This document shows positions 25,486-35,031 of a stretch of DNA of 35,031 nucleotides, one piece after another. Each line of letters begins with the position of its first letter. Position 1 is the stretch's first letter. The stretch is from contig NZ_JAAEDM010000052.1 in the NCBI RefSeq assembly GCF_018129065.1, positions 1 through 35,031 of the forward strand. The letters are read 5' to 3'. The stretch comes from Neoroseomonas soli. Its GTDB lineage: Bacteria; Pseudomonadota; Alphaproteobacteria; Acetobacterales; Acetobacteraceae. A program made the translations under genes and the position numbers. The notes under the pieces are model-generated. The model saw nothing but the letters and a program-made list of their open reading frames with translations, had not been told where the DNA came from and did not search any database.

Positions 25486-26676
25486 TCAGGCCAGGAGCAC
25501 GCCGTCGCGTGCGACCACGCGCCCGCCGGAAACCACCAGGCGCCGCGTGGGGCGCGCCACGACCGCCTCCGCCAGGCTGCGCGCCTCGACCAGCACGAGG
25601 TCCGCCCGGGCGCCGGCCTCAAGTCCGTAGGCATCGAAGCCGCAGCCCGTTGCCCCCGCCCCGGTCACGCAGTCGAGCGCCACCGCCACCTCGTCGTCGC
25701 GGCGGAAGTTGTTGCGCAGGCCGATGAGCATCGCGCGCTCAAGCATGTCGGGCGAGCCGTAGGGCGTCCACGTGTCGCGGATGCCGTCATTGCCGCCGAA
25801 GATCGTCACGCCCGCCGCGCGGCAGGGTGCGACCAGCGGCACGAGGCGGGAGGCCGGCGCGGTCGTGGCGATCGCGACACCCAGCGCAGCCATGCGCGCG
25901 AGCAGCGCGTCGCGGTCGCGCTCCGGAATGTCGCCGAGGCAGAAGGCGTGGCTCACCACCACCCTGCCTTCCATCCCCAGCGCCCGCGTGCGTTCGAGGA
26001 TCAGGTCGAGCGAGAAGGCGCCCATCGTCCCCGGCTCGTGCAGGTGGATGTCCACCGGCTTGCCGTGCTTCTCCGCGAGCCCGAAGACGATGTCGAGGTG
26101 CCTCACCGGGTCGCGCTCGATGGCGCAGGGGTCGAGCCCGCCGACGATGTCCGCACCCATCGCCAGCGCGGCGTCGAGCAACGCATCCGTCCCCTGCCGC
26201 GCCAGCATCCCGGATTGCGGGAAGGCGACGATCTGGATCTCCTGCAGCCCGGCCATGGCCTCGCGCGTTTGCAGCACGCGCTCGACATGCTTCGTGCCGG
26301 CGGAGGTATCGACGTCCACATGAGTGCGGATGCGCGTCGTGCCCTGCGCGAGAAAGGCCCGCGCCAGGGCGAGCGACGCCGCCCCCGCATCGTGCCCGGT
26401 GCGTGCGCGCCATTCGCGCTCGGTGTCGATCTTGTCCTCGATGCGCGGGCCGACCTGGTTCACGAGCCAGTCCGGCAGATGGAAGGCGGTCTTGTCGAGA
26501 TGGGTGTGGCCCTCGACGAAGCCGGGCAGCAGCAGCATCCCGCGGCCGTCCTCGACAGGCGTGCCGTCAGGCGGCACCGCGCCGGGCGCGATGGCGGAGA
26601 TTCGCCCGTCCGTGATCATCACGGTCGAGGCCACGCCCCCGAACGGGCAAACATTCGTCAAGCGCCAGGTCTTCAT
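25486..26676 (-). CDS. Cytosine-deaminase-like (CodA type) amidohydrolase
   Basis: A 396-residue metal-dependent hydrolase of the amidohydrolase superfamily, CodA branch, cytoplasmic. The small beta-sandwich (residues 1-50 and the C-terminus) flanks a TIM barrel. Metal ligands are His57 and His59 in EGHTHLDK and His211 in HLHEPG, with catalytic Glu214, His243 in SHAF, and Asp297 in FGGNDGIRD. The GNDGIRD-TWTPYGSPDML segment resembles E. coli CodA. The reaction is hydrolytic deamination of cytosine or another N-heterocycle; many relatives act on other substrates (for example isoguanine, creatinine, triazines). GGAAGGAAGG before the ATG at 26676 supports the start. No codB permease is adjacent. 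Confidence 0.88.
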   Translation of the reverse strand: MKTWRLTNVCPFGGVASTVMITDGRISAIAPGAVPPDGTPVEDGRGMLLLPGFVEGHTHLDKTAFHLPDWLVNQVGPRIEDKIDTEREWRARTGHDAGAASLALARAFLAQGTTRIRTHVDVDTSAGTKHVERVLQTREAMAGLQEIQIVAFPQSGMLARQGTDALLDAALAMGADIVGGLDPCAIERDPVRHLDIVFGLAEKHGKPVDIHLHEPGTMGAFSLDLILERTRALGMEGRVVVSHAFCLGDIPERDRDALLARMAALGVAIATTAPASRLVPLVAPCRAAGVTIFGGNDGIRDTWTPYGSPDMLERAMLIGLRNNFRRDDEVAVALDCVTGAGATGCGFDAYGLEAGARADLVLVEARSLAEAVVARPTRRLVVSGGRVVARDGVLLA

Positions 26677-26753
26677 GGGCTTATCCTTCCTTCCGTCCTG
26701 TCAGTCGCGGCAACCTACCGAGAGAGGATTTGGTATGCGACACGGAGCGGGTG

Positions 26754-27047
26754 ATGGACGCACTTGATATGAAATTGCTTCTTTTCCTGGCATTGGTCGC
26801 CGTCGCGTTCCTGCCCGCTCGCCTCCCCTGGGCGGCCGCGGATGTACTGCGCGGTTCGTACCTGGCTGTCGCGGAAGTGATCCTACTTCTTGGCTTCGGT
26901 GTGCTGACGTGGACAGCGTTCGGTCCCTGGGTCGCGATCATATGCCCAATGGTCATTGCAGTGCCGATCGCCCTCGTGCGGCTTGTCCGCGCCTCGCGCG
27001 CCCTCCGCGACGGCATCGTCCCGGGGTCGCGCGCCGATGGCTGCTAG
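26754..27047 (+). CDS. Small membrane protein, unknown
   Basis: A 97-residue hydrophobic protein. After MDALD come KLLLFLALVAVAFLPARLPW (one segment), a middle stretch ADVLRGSYLAVAEVILLLGFGVL, and WVAIICPMVIAVPIALVRLV; three hydrophobic segments are likely, with a basic C-terminus. No family is recognised. The ATG at 26754 has GGAG about 6 bases upstream; a later ATG (26769) or an ATG at 26733 are alternatives. Its codons are visibly less GC-rich than its neighbours (for example ATG AAA TTG CTT CTT TTC), so it may be acquired or weakly selected. The stop overlaps the convergent dehydratase by 4 bases. Confidence 0.55.
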   Translation: MDALDMKLLLFLALVAVAFLPARLPWAAADVLRGSYLAVAEVILLLGFGVLTWTAFGPWVAIICPMVIAVPIALVRLVRASRALRDGIVPGSRADGC

Positions 27048-28003
27048 GCCGCGGCCAGCACCCAGTCGCGGAAAAGTTCAAGGTCGATGTTGCCGCCGCT
27101 CAGCACGATCCCGACACGCCTGCCGCGCATCGCCTCACGTTCCTGCATGAGCGCGGCAAAGGACGCCGCGCCCGCGCCCTCGGCGAGGTTGTGCGTGTCC
27201 TGCCACAGGGCGCGGACGGCGGCGGCGACCTCGTCGTCGGTCACGGTGACGATGCGTGCGGCGCCGCGCCGGATGATCTCCAGGGCCGCCGCATCCGGCA
27301 CGCGCGTCGCCATGCCGTCGGCGCGCGTCTCGGCGTTGTTCGTCGTCACCACATGGCCTGCGGCGAAGGACAGCGCGTAGGACGGCGCCCCCGTGCTCTG
27401 CACGCCGATGATCTCGGTGGAAAGCCCCAGCAGGTCGCGCGCCAGGATGCAGCCGCAGATGCCCGAGCCCATCCCGATCGGCACGTAGAGCGCATCGAGC
27501 GCCGGCGCCGCGCGGAAGAACTCCAGCGCATAGGTCGCGACCCCCTTCACCAGGTCCGGTGCGAAGGAAGGCGCGAATTCGAGCCCCTCGGCGGCGGCGA
27601 GGCGTGCCGCCTCCTCCCGCGCCGCGTCGAAATCCTCGCCGTGCTCGACCAGGCGGGCGCCGAAGGCGCGCATCGCCGCGTTCTTCTCCGCGCTGTTCCC
27701 ATGCGGCACCAGGATCGTCACGGGCACGCCATGCCGCCGGCCGGCATAGGCGAGCGACTGCCCGTGATTGCCGCGCGTCGCGCTGACCACGCCGCGCACC
27801 TGCGGGCGCTCGCGCGCCAGGCGCTCCATGTAGACAAGGCCGCCGCGCAGCTTAAACGCGCCGGTCGGCGTGTGGTTCTCGTGCTTGACCCAGACCTCGG
27901 CATCGCTGCGCGCCGCCAGCAACGGCCATGCGATCGCCGGGGTCGACGCGAATGCGCCATGCACCAGCGCCGCCGCCGCTTCCAGTTCCGTCAGTGTGAA
28001 CAT
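27044..28003 (-). CDS. Threonine/serine dehydratase-like PLP enzyme
   Basis: A 319-residue fold-type II PLP enzyme. Lys51 in HTPTGAFKLRGG is the Schiff-base lysine. SATRGNHGQSLAYAG (the carboxylate/substrate loop) and PIGMGSGICG (the phosphate-binding glycine loop) match threonine dehydratase/serine racemase relatives, and VLSGGNIDL ends the family's typical C-terminal motif. It lacks the C-terminal ACT regulatory domain of biosynthetic IlvA, so it is a catabolic or unspecified hydroxy-amino-acid dehydratase. The start is uncertain: ATGs at 28003, 28009 and 28039 are in frame. 28003 was chosen because GGCGGG lies 6 bases upstream and homologous proteins begin near MFTLxxL. Confidence 0.9.
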   Translation of the reverse strand: MFTLTELEAAAALVHGAFASTPAIAWPLLAARSDAEVWVKHENHTPTGAFKLRGGLVYMERLARERPQVRGVVSATRGNHGQSLAYAGRRHGVPVTILVPHGNSAEKNAAMRAFGARLVEHGEDFDAAREEAARLAAAEGLEFAPSFAPDLVKGVATYALEFFRAAPALDALYVPIGMGSGICGCILARDLLGLSTEIIGVQSTGAPSYALSFAAGHVVTTNNAETRADGMATRVPDAAALEIIRRGAARIVTVTDDEVAAAVRALWQDTHNLAEGAGAASFAALMQEREAMRGRRVGIVLSGGNIDLELFRDWVLAAA

Positions 28004-28154
28004 GGACATCCCGCCTTGGCTGTCGGCGGAAGGATGCATGCTTCGCGCCCACCCGGCAAAGCGATGCCTGGCTGCCGTGCCTCACCGCACCACCGCGACG
28101 GCGGGGCGAACCCGGCCTCAGGCCCCTCGCCCGCGGGTGGCGAGAGGATGGCGG

Positions 28155-28171
28155 CGGGCGCGGGGCGCCCG
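28155..28171 (-). terminator. Hairpin after the cold-shock gene
   Basis: CGGGCGC (28155-28161) and GCGCCCG (28165-28171) pair around a three-base loop, about 20 bases past the cold-shock stop on the minus strand. No T-run follows. A terminator is plausible but not certain. Confidence 0.35.
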
Positions 28172-28191
28172 GCCGCAGGCAACCCGGTGGG

Positions 28192-28395
28192 TCAGACCGG
28201 CTTGAGGTTGATGGCCGTGGCCTTGCCGCGTTCGGTCGCCACGTCGTAGCTGACCTTCTGGTTCTCGTTCAGGCCGGTCAGCCCGGCCTTCTGGACGGCG
28301 GTGATGTGGACGAACACGTCCTTGCCGCCGTCCTGGGGGACGATGAAGCCGAAGCCCTTCGTCGCGTTGAACCACTTCACGGTGCCGATGGCCAT
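28192..28395 (-). CDS. Cold-shock-domain protein (CspA family)
   Basis: A 67-residue single cold-shock domain that binds single-stranded RNA and DNA. RNP1 is KGFGFI (13-18) and RNP2 is DVFVH (26-30), with Trp8 and the GTVKWFN start typical of CspA. Family members act as RNA chaperones and antiterminators; not all are cold-induced. The ATG at 28395 is supported by AAGGAG about 8 bases upstream. About 125-200 bases of upstream DNA before the next gene (stop at 28594) could hold the long 5' leader common to cold-shock genes. Confidence 0.96.
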   Translation of the reverse strand: MAIGTVKWFNATKGFGFIVPQDGGKDVFVHITAVQKAGLTGLNENQKVSYDVATERGKATAINLKPV

Positions 28396-28528
28396 GCAAT
28401 CCGTCTCCTTCGTCGCGGCCGGCGCGATGGTCGCTCCGGCTGTATCCCAGCCGGTCCGTGATCGGCTTGGAGGCGACCGGGTCTCCGGAGGCACGGCAAG
28501 GCGAGGCGAGACACGATTGGTGACCGAA

Positions 28529-28557
28529 TCACGCGCAGATCATGAGAGGCGCGTCAA
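28529..28557 (-). promoter_or_regulatory. Candidate promoter of the cold-shock gene
   Basis: On the minus strand TTGACG (28557-28552) is followed after 18 bases by CGTGAT (28533-28528 area). The -35 fits well and the -10 poorly. A leader of roughly 125 bases would result. Confidence 0.3.
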
Positions 28558-28593
28558 CAATCGCATCCGTTCCGTAATATTCGCCCGCCCGCC

Positions 28594-29577
28594 TCACTCC
28601 AGGCGGATGCCGAGCTCGGGGATGGTGCGGCCCCAGAAGGCGTGCTCGTCACGCACCTGCGCGACGAAGGCCTCGGCGCTCACCGGCGTCGCCAGCGGCT
28701 CAAGGCCGTCGCGGCCGAGCTTCTCGTGGAAGGCCGGCAAGGCGGCGATCTCGCTGGCCGCGGCGCGCAGGGTGGCGACCGGCCCCTCCGGCGTGCCGGG
28801 CGGGTAGAACAGCCCGTGCCAGCCGGTCACGGCGTAGCCCGGCAGGCCCTGCTCGGCCACCGTCGGCACATCGGGGAAGGCGGGGGAGCGCCGCGCGCCC
28901 GTCACCGCGATCGGCCGGAGCTGCCCTTCGCGCACCAGCGGAATGGCCGGCGGCGGAGAGGAGATGTTGAACTGCACCGTCCCGTTCACCGCATCCATCA
29001 GCGCCGGCGCGGTGCCGCGATAGGCAACGTCCGACAGTTCGATCCCCGCCATCCGCGCGAGCAGCTTGCCCGCCAGGTGGTTGTTCCCGCCGGTGCCCGA
29101 ATGGCTGAAGGTGATCTCGCCGGGCTTCTGCCGCGCGAGCGCGATCAGTTCCTGCAGGTTGGTCGCCGGGAAACGCGGGTTGGCCACCAGGATGTACTGG
29201 TAGTTCGCCAGGATGCCGGCCGGGACCAGCACGCGCGCCGGGTCCTCGCGCTCGGGCGTGCGATAGACATGCGGGTTGATCACGACATTGGAGGAGACGG
29301 CGTAGAGGAAGGTGTAGCCGTCCGGCCGCGTGTTCCGGACCACCTGCTGCGTGCCGATGTTGCCGCCCGCGCCGCCGCGGTTGTCCACCACCACCGGCTG
29401 GCCGAGCCTCTGCGACAGGAGCTGGGCGAATTCCCGCCCGACGATGTCCGTCCCGCCGCCCGCAGCATAGGGCACGATCATGGTCACTGCGCGGTTCGGC
29501 TGCCAGGCCGCCCCCTGCGCGCGCGCCAGGGCAGGCGCGAGGAGGCTGGGGGCGAGAAGGAGGCTGCGGCGCTTCAT
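28594..29577 (-). CDS. TctC/Bug-family periplasmic solute receptor
   Basis: A 327-residue periplasmic receptor with a signal peptide (MKRRSLLLAPSLLAPALARAQG, cleavage near residue 21). The Bug ligand loop is IVPYAAGGGTD, followed by VVVDNRGGAGGNIGTQQV, then SHSGTGGNNHLAG, VAYRGTAPALMDAVNG and LPGYAVTGWHGLFYPPGTP. It is paralogous to the receptor at 7248-8231 but only moderately similar, so a different ligand is likely. No tctAB genes are adjacent. The ATG at 29577 was chosen because it begins the signal peptide; GGGAAAA is nearby. It lies downstream of the groEL terminator, so is probably transcribed separately. Confidence 0.93.
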   Translation of the reverse strand: MKRRSLLLAPSLLAPALARAQGAAWQPNRAVTMIVPYAAGGGTDIVGREFAQLLSQRLGQPVVVDNRGGAGGNIGTQQVVRNTRPDGYTFLYAVSSNVVINPHVYRTPEREDPARVLVPAGILANYQYILVANPRFPATNLQELIALARQKPGEITFSHSGTGGNNHLAGKLLARMAGIELSDVAYRGTAPALMDAVNGTVQFNISSPPPAIPLVREGQLRPIAVTGARRSPAFPDVPTVAEQGLPGYAVTGWHGLFYPPGTPEGPVATLRAAASEIAALPAFHEKLGRDGLEPLATPVSAEAFVAQVRDEHAFWGRTIPELGIRLE

Positions 29578-29626
29578 GGGCGTTTTCCCGACATTGGTCT
29601 CCGCTGCGCCATAGCACGCCCCAACG

Positions 29627-29656
29627 AAAAAGGGGCAGTCCCGAAGGACTGCCCCC
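29627..29656 (-). terminator. Rho-independent terminator of groESL
   Basis: On the minus strand GGGGCAGTCC (29655-29646), a TTCG tetraloop and GGACTGCCCC (29641-29632) are followed by TTTTT (29631-29627). This is a textbook intrinsic terminator, about 53 bases past the groEL stop, that insulates the TctC gene downstream. Confidence 0.95.
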
Positions 29657-29666
29657 ATCCGCTCCG

Positions 29667-29683
29667 GATCGGTGGAACCGATC
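29667..29683. repeat. Small hairpin in the groEL 3' region
   Basis: GATCGGT (29667-29673) and ACCGATC (29677-29683) form a 7-bp stem with a 3-base loop between groEL and the main terminator. It may add to termination or mRNA stability. Confidence 0.4.
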
Positions 29684-29708
29684 AGAAGTCTTCGCGCGGC
29701 ACGAGCGC

Positions 29709-31355
<1,647 letters not shown>

Positions 31356-31400
31356 CTACCTCTGAATTTCGTGGTGTCGGGATCGCAGCGAAGCGGCGCC

Positions 31401-31715
31401 TCAGGCGGCCTTCTTCGCGGAGGACGCACCTTCGAGGATGCCCATGATGTCGGACTCCTTCATGATCAGGAGCTCCTCGCCATCGAGCTTCACCTCGGTG
31501 CCCGACCACTTGCCGAACAGGATGCGGTCGCCGGCCTTCACGTCGAGCGGGCGGATCTCGCCCTTCTCGTTGATGGTGCCCGCGCCGACGGCGACGACTT
31601 CGCCTTCCTGCGGCTTTTCCTTCGCGGTGTCGGGGATGATGATGCCGCCGGCGGTCTTCTCTTCCGCAGTGACGCGGCGAACGAGAACGCGGTCGTGCAG
31701 GGGACGGAAGTTCAT
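31401..31715 (-). CDS. groES: Co-chaperonin GroES (Hsp10)
   Basis: A 104-residue co-chaperonin that caps the GroEL ring. [35 protein letters not shown] contains the mobile loop (GGIIIPD), followed by the roof region and [33 protein letters not shown]. The ATG at 31715 is preceded by AGGAGAGGA. The C-terminal SSAKKAA tail is a few residues longer than usual. First gene of the groESL operon, controlled by two CIRCE operators. Confidence 0.99.
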   Translation of the reverse strand: MNFRPLHDRVLVRRVTAEEKTAGGIIIPDTAKEKPQEGEVVAVGAGTINEKGEIRPLDVKAGDRILFGKWSGTEVKLDGEELLIMKESDIMGILEGASSAKKAA

Positions 31716-31792
31716 TGGTGTCCTCTCCTGAGCCTCGGGTTGATGACGGCTCGCCCTGGGAAGCCTGGCCGGTTGCCGGAGCACCCCGGCCG

Positions 31793-31819
31793 TTAGCACT
31801 CCCCCCAGAGGAGTGCCAG
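31793..31819 (-). promoter_or_regulatory. CIRCE operator 1 (HrcA binding site)
   Basis: TTAGCACTC, nine bases, GAGTGCCAG matches the consensus TTAGCACTC-N9-GAGTGCTAA with a perfect left arm and two mismatches at the outer end of the right arm. It lies 78 bases upstream of the groES start, in the likely leader. Confidence 0.85.
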
Positions 31820-31856
31820 CGATCTAAGCCGCCCCCGCAACGCCGTCAAGCGTTCG

Positions 31857-31883
31857 GCAGCACTCAATGGGCGCGAGTGCTAA
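31857..31883 (-). promoter_or_regulatory. CIRCE operator 2 (HrcA binding site)
   Basis: GCAGCACTC, nine bases, GAGTGCTAA matches CIRCE with a perfect right arm and two mismatches at the outer end of the left arm. It lies 64 bp upstream of operator 1 and borders the AT-rich promoter-like segment. Confidence 0.85.
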
Positions 31884-31913
31884 TAATCTGAATATAAACG
31901 ATTTTTCTTGCAT
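31883..31913 (-). promoter_or_regulatory. AT-rich groESL promoter region
   Basis: This is a markedly AT-rich stretch in GC-rich DNA. On the minus strand TATATT (31896-31891) and GATTAT (31888-31883) are -10 candidates directly ahead of CIRCE 2. No good -35 is visible, nor a clear sigma-32 motif. Confidence 0.4.
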
Positions 31914-32021
31914 CATGCCGCACCGCACATGTCATCCTGATGTCGGTCGCCGCCCGGCGAAGGTGGCGCCGCCGATAGAAACCGCACGGCTCACCACCCC
32001 GCAGGGAAAGGATTGACGACG

Positions 32022-32294
32022 GTGCTGCAGGGAATCGAACCGATCCTCCGAATCCCCGACTGGCGCATGACCACGGCGGAGTTGCTCTACCACCTGCCGG
32101 ACCACCCGCACGTCCTGCAGGCCTACATCTGGCAGAAGCTGGACCACGCGCCGGATTTCCCGGAACTCAGCCGCTTCCTGGATTTCTGGCGGCGGGAGAT
32201 CGAGGGGCCGCTGCACTCCGTCCGCGTGGCCAGCACCGCCCTGACCCGACCGGCGGAACTCCGTTACGCCAACGGAGTCTTCACGCTTCACTGA
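32022..32294 (+). CDS. usg: Usg-family protein
   Basis: A 90-residue protein of the alphaproteobacterial Usg family. Recognised by TAELLYHLPDHPHVLQAYIWQ, PELSRFLDFWRREIEGPLHSVRVA and RPAELRYANGVFTLH. In Caulobacter and relatives usg precedes trpF; its function is unknown. Here no trp gene is nearby. The start is uncertain: TTG 32013 is possible, but GTG 32022 has GGAAAGGA about 9 bases upstream, which is better spaced than the almost contiguous TTG. It reads away from the groESL operon. Confidence 0.9.
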   Translation: MLQGIEPILRIPDWRMTTAELLYHLPDHPHVLQAYIWQKLDHAPDFPELSRFLDFWRREIEGPLHSVRVASTALTRPAELRYANGVFTLH

Positions 32295-32367
32295 GCCCCG
32301 CAAACACGCGACGATGCTGCCCGCCGGCCGCGCCCGGTAGCGCGGCTGAGTTCGGGGGGACAACGGC

Positions 32368-33939
32368 GTGGAGCTTGTGCGCGGCATTCTCGAGGGCTCG
32401 CCGATGCTGGCCCTCTTCATCGCCATCGGGCTTGGCTATGCGCTCGGCCAGTTGCCCGTGCTTGGCGTCACCTTCGGCGCGGGCGCGGTACTCTTCTCCG
32501 GCCTCGCCATCGGGGCGCTCGCGCCGCGGGCGGCCCCGCCCGGCCTGGTCGGCACCCTCGGCCTGCTGATGTTCCTCTACGGCACCGGGATCCAGTACGG
32601 GCCGCAATGCGTCGCCGGCCTCAAGGGGCCGGGGCTGCGCTGGATCCTCCTCGCCCTCGCCGCGGTCGTCGCCGCGCTGTTCGCGGCGCAGGCGGTGGGC
32701 GGGATGCTCGGCCTGTCCGTCGCGATGCAGGCGGGGATGTTCGCCGGCGCCGGCACCAGCACCTCGGCGCTGCAGGCGGCCATCACCGCGGCGGGCGGCG
32801 GCGCGGAGCCGACCATCGGCTATGCGGTCGCCTACCCGGTCGGCGTCATCGGGCCGATCCTCCTGATGGGCTTCATGCTGCGCCTGTTCCGGCCGGAGGT
32901 CCCGGCCCCTGCCCCCAGCCTGCGCCATGCCGAGGTGACGCTGCGACCCGGCATGCCCGCACGCAGCGTTGCCGAGATCACGGCGGACCTGCCCGAAGGC
33001 ATCATGGTCCTCGCCATGCGGCGGGAGCACCAGAACGCGCCCGCCGAGCCCGGTGCGCGCCTGGCCGGCGGCGACGGCCTGCTGATCGTCGGCCCGCCCG
33101 CGGCGGTGGACCAGGCGATCGCGCGCCTGGGGGAGGAGGAGGAAGGCCGCCTCGCCAAGGACCGCGCCGCCTACGACATCGTGCGCGTCACCGTCTCCAG
33201 GCCGGCCTTCCGCGGCCGCACGCTGGCGACTATCCCGATGCCGCCCTTCGCCGTCCGCATCGCCGAGGTCCGGCGCGGCGATTCGCTCATGCTGCCGGGT
33301 CCGGAACTCGAACTGGAATACGGCGACGTCCTCGTGCTGCTGGCCGAGAGCGGACGCCAGCCGGAACTCGCCGCCCATTTCGGCGACAGCGTGAAAGGCA
33401 ATGCCGAACTTTCCTTCATCTCGATCGGCATCGGCATGGCGCTCGGCCTGCTGGTCGGCATGATCAGCATCCCCTTGCCGGGCGGGGGCGGCTTCAGCCT
33501 CGGCGTCGCCGGCGGGCCGCTGGTGGTGGCGCTGGTCCTCGGCTGGCGCGGCAGGACCCTCGGCATCGGCTGGCGCATGCCGGTCGCGGCCAACATGGTG
33601 CTGCGGAACTTCGGGCTGTCGATCTTCCTGGGACAGGTGGCGATCGCCTCGGGCCGACCCTTCGTCGAGACGGTCGCGGCCCAGGGCCCGGCCGTGCTGG
33701 CCGGGGCGGCGCTGGTGCTCGCCACCATCGTCCTGACCGTGCTGCTGATCGGCCACGTCATCCTGCGCATCCGCATCGACGACCTGTTCGGCGTCTGCGC
33801 CGGGGCCACCGGCAACCCGGCCATCCTCGCGGGCGCCAATCGCCTGCTCGGCAGCGACCGTGCGGACGTGGGCTACGCCATCGTCTTCCCCACCATGACC
33901 ATCGCCAAGATCGTCGCCGTGCAGTTGCTGCTCGGCTGA
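32368..33939 (+). CDS. AspT/YidE/YbjL-type antiporter with two RCK_C domains
   Basis: A 523-residue inner-membrane transporter built as two membrane repeats (about 12-172 and 348-523) around two soluble RCK_C domains (about 187-255 and 268-338). The repeats carry the paired loops [10 protein letters not shown] (127-136) and [11 protein letters not shown] (479-489), a signature of the AspT family. Known members exchange aspartate for alanine or transport dicarboxylates; this substrate is unknown. The GTG at 32368 is preceded by GGGGGGA at good spacing. The D-2-hydroxyacid dehydrogenase gene follows after 17 bases, so the two are likely co-expressed. Confidence 0.9.
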   Translation: MELVRGILEGSPMLALFIAIGLGYALGQLPVLGVTFGAGAVLFSGLAIGALAPRAAPPGLVGTLGLLMFLYGTGIQYGPQCVAGLKGPGLRWILLALAAVVAALFAAQAVGGMLGLSVAMQAGMFAGAGTSTSALQAAITAAGGGAEPTIGYAVAYPVGVIGPILLMGFMLRLFRPEVPAPAPSLRHAEVTLRPGMPARSVAEITADLPEGIMVLAMRREHQNAPAEPGARLAGGDGLLIVGPPAAVDQAIARLGEEEEGRLAKDRAAYDIVRVTVSRPAFRGRTLATIPMPPFAVRIAEVRRGDSLMLPGPELELEYGDVLVLLAESGRQPELAAHFGDSVKGNAELSFISIGIGMALGLLVGMISIPLPGGGGFSLGVAGGPLVVALVLGWRGRTLGIGWRMPVAANMVLRNFGLSIFLGQVAIASGRPFVETVAAQGPAVLAGAALVLATIVLTVLLIGHVILRIRIDDLFGVCAGATGNPAILAGANRLLGSDRADVGYAIVFPTMTIAKIVAVQLLLG

Positions 33940-33956
33940 CCGGCGCGGAGGACCCC

Positions 33957-34979
33957 ATGCGCATCGCCATGTTCAGCACCAAGCCCTACGACCGCCGCAG
34001 CTTCGAGGCAGCGCCGGCGGCAGCCGGGCATGAGATCCTCTACCTCGAGCCCCGCCTCGCCCCGCTGACCGCGCCGCTGGCGGCGGGGGCCGAGGCGGTC
34101 TGCGCCTTCGTCAACGACGACCTCTCGGCACCGGTGCTGGAACGGCTCGCCGCCGGCGGCACGAAGCTCGTCCTGCTGCGCTGCGCCGGCTTCAACAACG
34201 TGGACCTGGCGGCGGCGCAGCGGCTCGGCATGAAGGTCGCGCGCGTGCCGGCCTATTCGCCGCATGCGGTCGCGGAATTCACCATCGGGCTGATGCTCGC
34301 CCTCGTGCGCGGCATCCACCGCGCCTACCAGCGCACGCGGGACGGCAATTTCGCCCTTGAAGGCCTGCTCGGCTTCGACCTGCACGGCAAGACGGTCGGC
34401 GTGCTCGGCACCGGCAAGATCGGCGCCATCGTCGCGCGCATCCTCGCCGCCGGCTTCGGCTGCCGCGTGCTGGCCCACGACGTCCATCCCGATCCCGGCC
34501 TGCAGGCGATCGGCGTCACCTACATGGAACCGCGCGCCATCGCCGCGCAGGCCGACATCCTGACGCTGCATTGCCCGCTGACGCCCGAGACGCGCCACGT
34601 CGTCCGCGCCGAGACCCTGGCGCTGGCGCACCCCGGCCTGGTGCTGGTCAACACCAGCCGCGGCGGGCTGATCGACACCGAGGCCGCGATCGAGGCGCTG
34701 AAGTCCGGCCAGCTCGGGGGCCTCGCCATCGATGTCTATGAGCAGGAGGCCGACCTCTTCTTCGAGGATCTCTCGAACGAGATCCTGGCCGACGACGTGA
34801 TCGCCCGGCTGCTGACCTTCCCCAACGTGCTGGTGACCGGCCACCAGGCCTTCTTCACCGCCGAGGCGCTCGGCGCCATCGCCGAGGTGACGCTCGCCAA
34901 CGCGACCCGCGTCGCGGCGGGGGAGCCCCTCGGCGCGAGCGAGGTGACGACCGCCGCGACGGTGCCGCACCGCGCCTGA
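33957..34979 (+). CDS. D-2-hydroxyacid dehydrogenase (D-lactate dehydrogenase-like)
   Basis: A 340-residue NAD-dependent dehydrogenase of the LdhA branch. The nucleotide motif is [13 protein letters not shown] (G151-x-G153-x-x-G156). The catalytic trio is Arg235 in NTSRGGLID, Glu264 in [11 protein letters not shown] and His296 in GHQAFFT, which is the D-lactate dehydrogenase pattern rather than that of phosphoglycerate dehydrogenase. It would interconvert D-lactate (or another D-2-hydroxyacid) and the 2-oxoacid in the cytoplasm. GCGGAGGA lies about 6 bases before the ATG at 33957. It follows the AspT-like carrier by 17 bases. The remaining 52 bases of the window carry nothing recognisable. 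Confidence 0.92.
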   Translation: MRIAMFSTKPYDRRSFEAAPAAAGHEILYLEPRLAPLTAPLAAGAEAVCAFVNDDLSAPVLERLAAGGTKLVLLRCAGFNNVDLAAAQRLGMKVARVPAYSPHAVAEFTIGLMLALVRGIHRAYQRTRDGNFALEGLLGFDLHGKTVGVLGTGKIGAIVARILAAGFGCRVLAHDVHPDPGLQAIGVTYMEPRAIAAQADILTLHCPLTPETRHVVRAETLALAHPGLVLVNTSRGGLIDTEAAIEALKSGQLGGLAIDVYEQEADLFFEDLSNEILADDVIARLLTFPNVLVTGHQAFFTAEALGAIAEVTLANATRVAAGEPLGASEVTTAATVPHRA

Positions 34980-35031
34980 TGCCGCGCGCGGCGACCTTCA
35001 GGCCCGGCCGGCGGCGACCTGGCCCCGAGGC

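Noticed and set aside
29627..29708. Riboswitch or attenuator upstream of the second TctC gene
   Set aside because: The hairpin and T-run lie just past groEL and fully explain its termination; no alternative pairing was seen.
32022..32100. tRNA-like elements on the minus strand inside usg (GGTTCGATTCC and GGTAGAGCA)
   Set aside because: The acceptor and T-stem arms do not pair, and the sequence is the conserved coding sequence of usg.

Overview
The window is very GC-rich chromosomal DNA, apparently from an alphaproteobacterium. The best fit is the Acetobacteraceae/Rhodospirillales (Roseomonas-like). This rests on class I lysyl-tRNA synthetase, a Usg-family protein, an alphaproteobacterial-type S24 repressor, a GAAC-N7-GAAC (alphaproteobacterial LexA-type) box and two orphan TctC/Bug-type receptors. 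Taxonomy is inferred from gene content only. No rRNA, tRNA, CRISPR array or insertion sequence was found.

Region 1 (1-4359) is phage-like. On the minus strand, two small unrecognised genes (3527-2677) lie behind a promoter that overlaps a perfect SOS-type box. A strong terminator follows, then a small protein, a T7-type portal (head-tail connector) and a scaffolding-like protein that reach toward the left edge. An S24/LexA-like repressor (3709-4359) is divergent to this set. The capsid gene, if present, lies beyond the window.

Region 2 (4515-16507) is metabolic and envelope-related. It starts with a D-threonine-aldolase/DSD1-type enzyme divergent to an FAD amine oxidase, separated by 37 bp that hold a palindrome. 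A minus-strand series follows: lysK, an MprF-like flippase overlapping lysK by 4 bp and lacking the second half of its synthase domain, UDP-glucose dehydrogenase, phosphomannomutase/phosphoglucomutase, a TctC receptor, and a gamma-glutamylcyclotransferase-like protein. Aspartate-semialdehyde dehydrogenase and a DsrE-like protein close the region.

Region 3 (16633-28003) holds a DinG-like Fe-S helicase, a cupin, and a tight three-gene unit (M20 dipeptidase, AbgT transporter, SLC13 carrier with RCK_C domains) that suggests uptake and cleavage of an aminoacyl or peptidic substrate. It also holds a CodA-like amidohydrolase, a small membrane protein and a threonine/serine dehydratase-like enzyme.

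Region 4 (28192-34979) holds a cold-shock protein, a second orphan TctC receptor and groES-groEL, with two CIRCE operators and a textbook terminator. On the plus strand it ends with usg, an AspT/YidE-type antiporter and a D-2-hydroxyacid dehydrogenase. Most of the window is ordinary housekeeping and catabolic DNA. The most unusual parts are the SOS-boxed two-gene unit beside the podovirus-like genes, the lysK/truncated-mprF overlap and the paired CIRCE sites.
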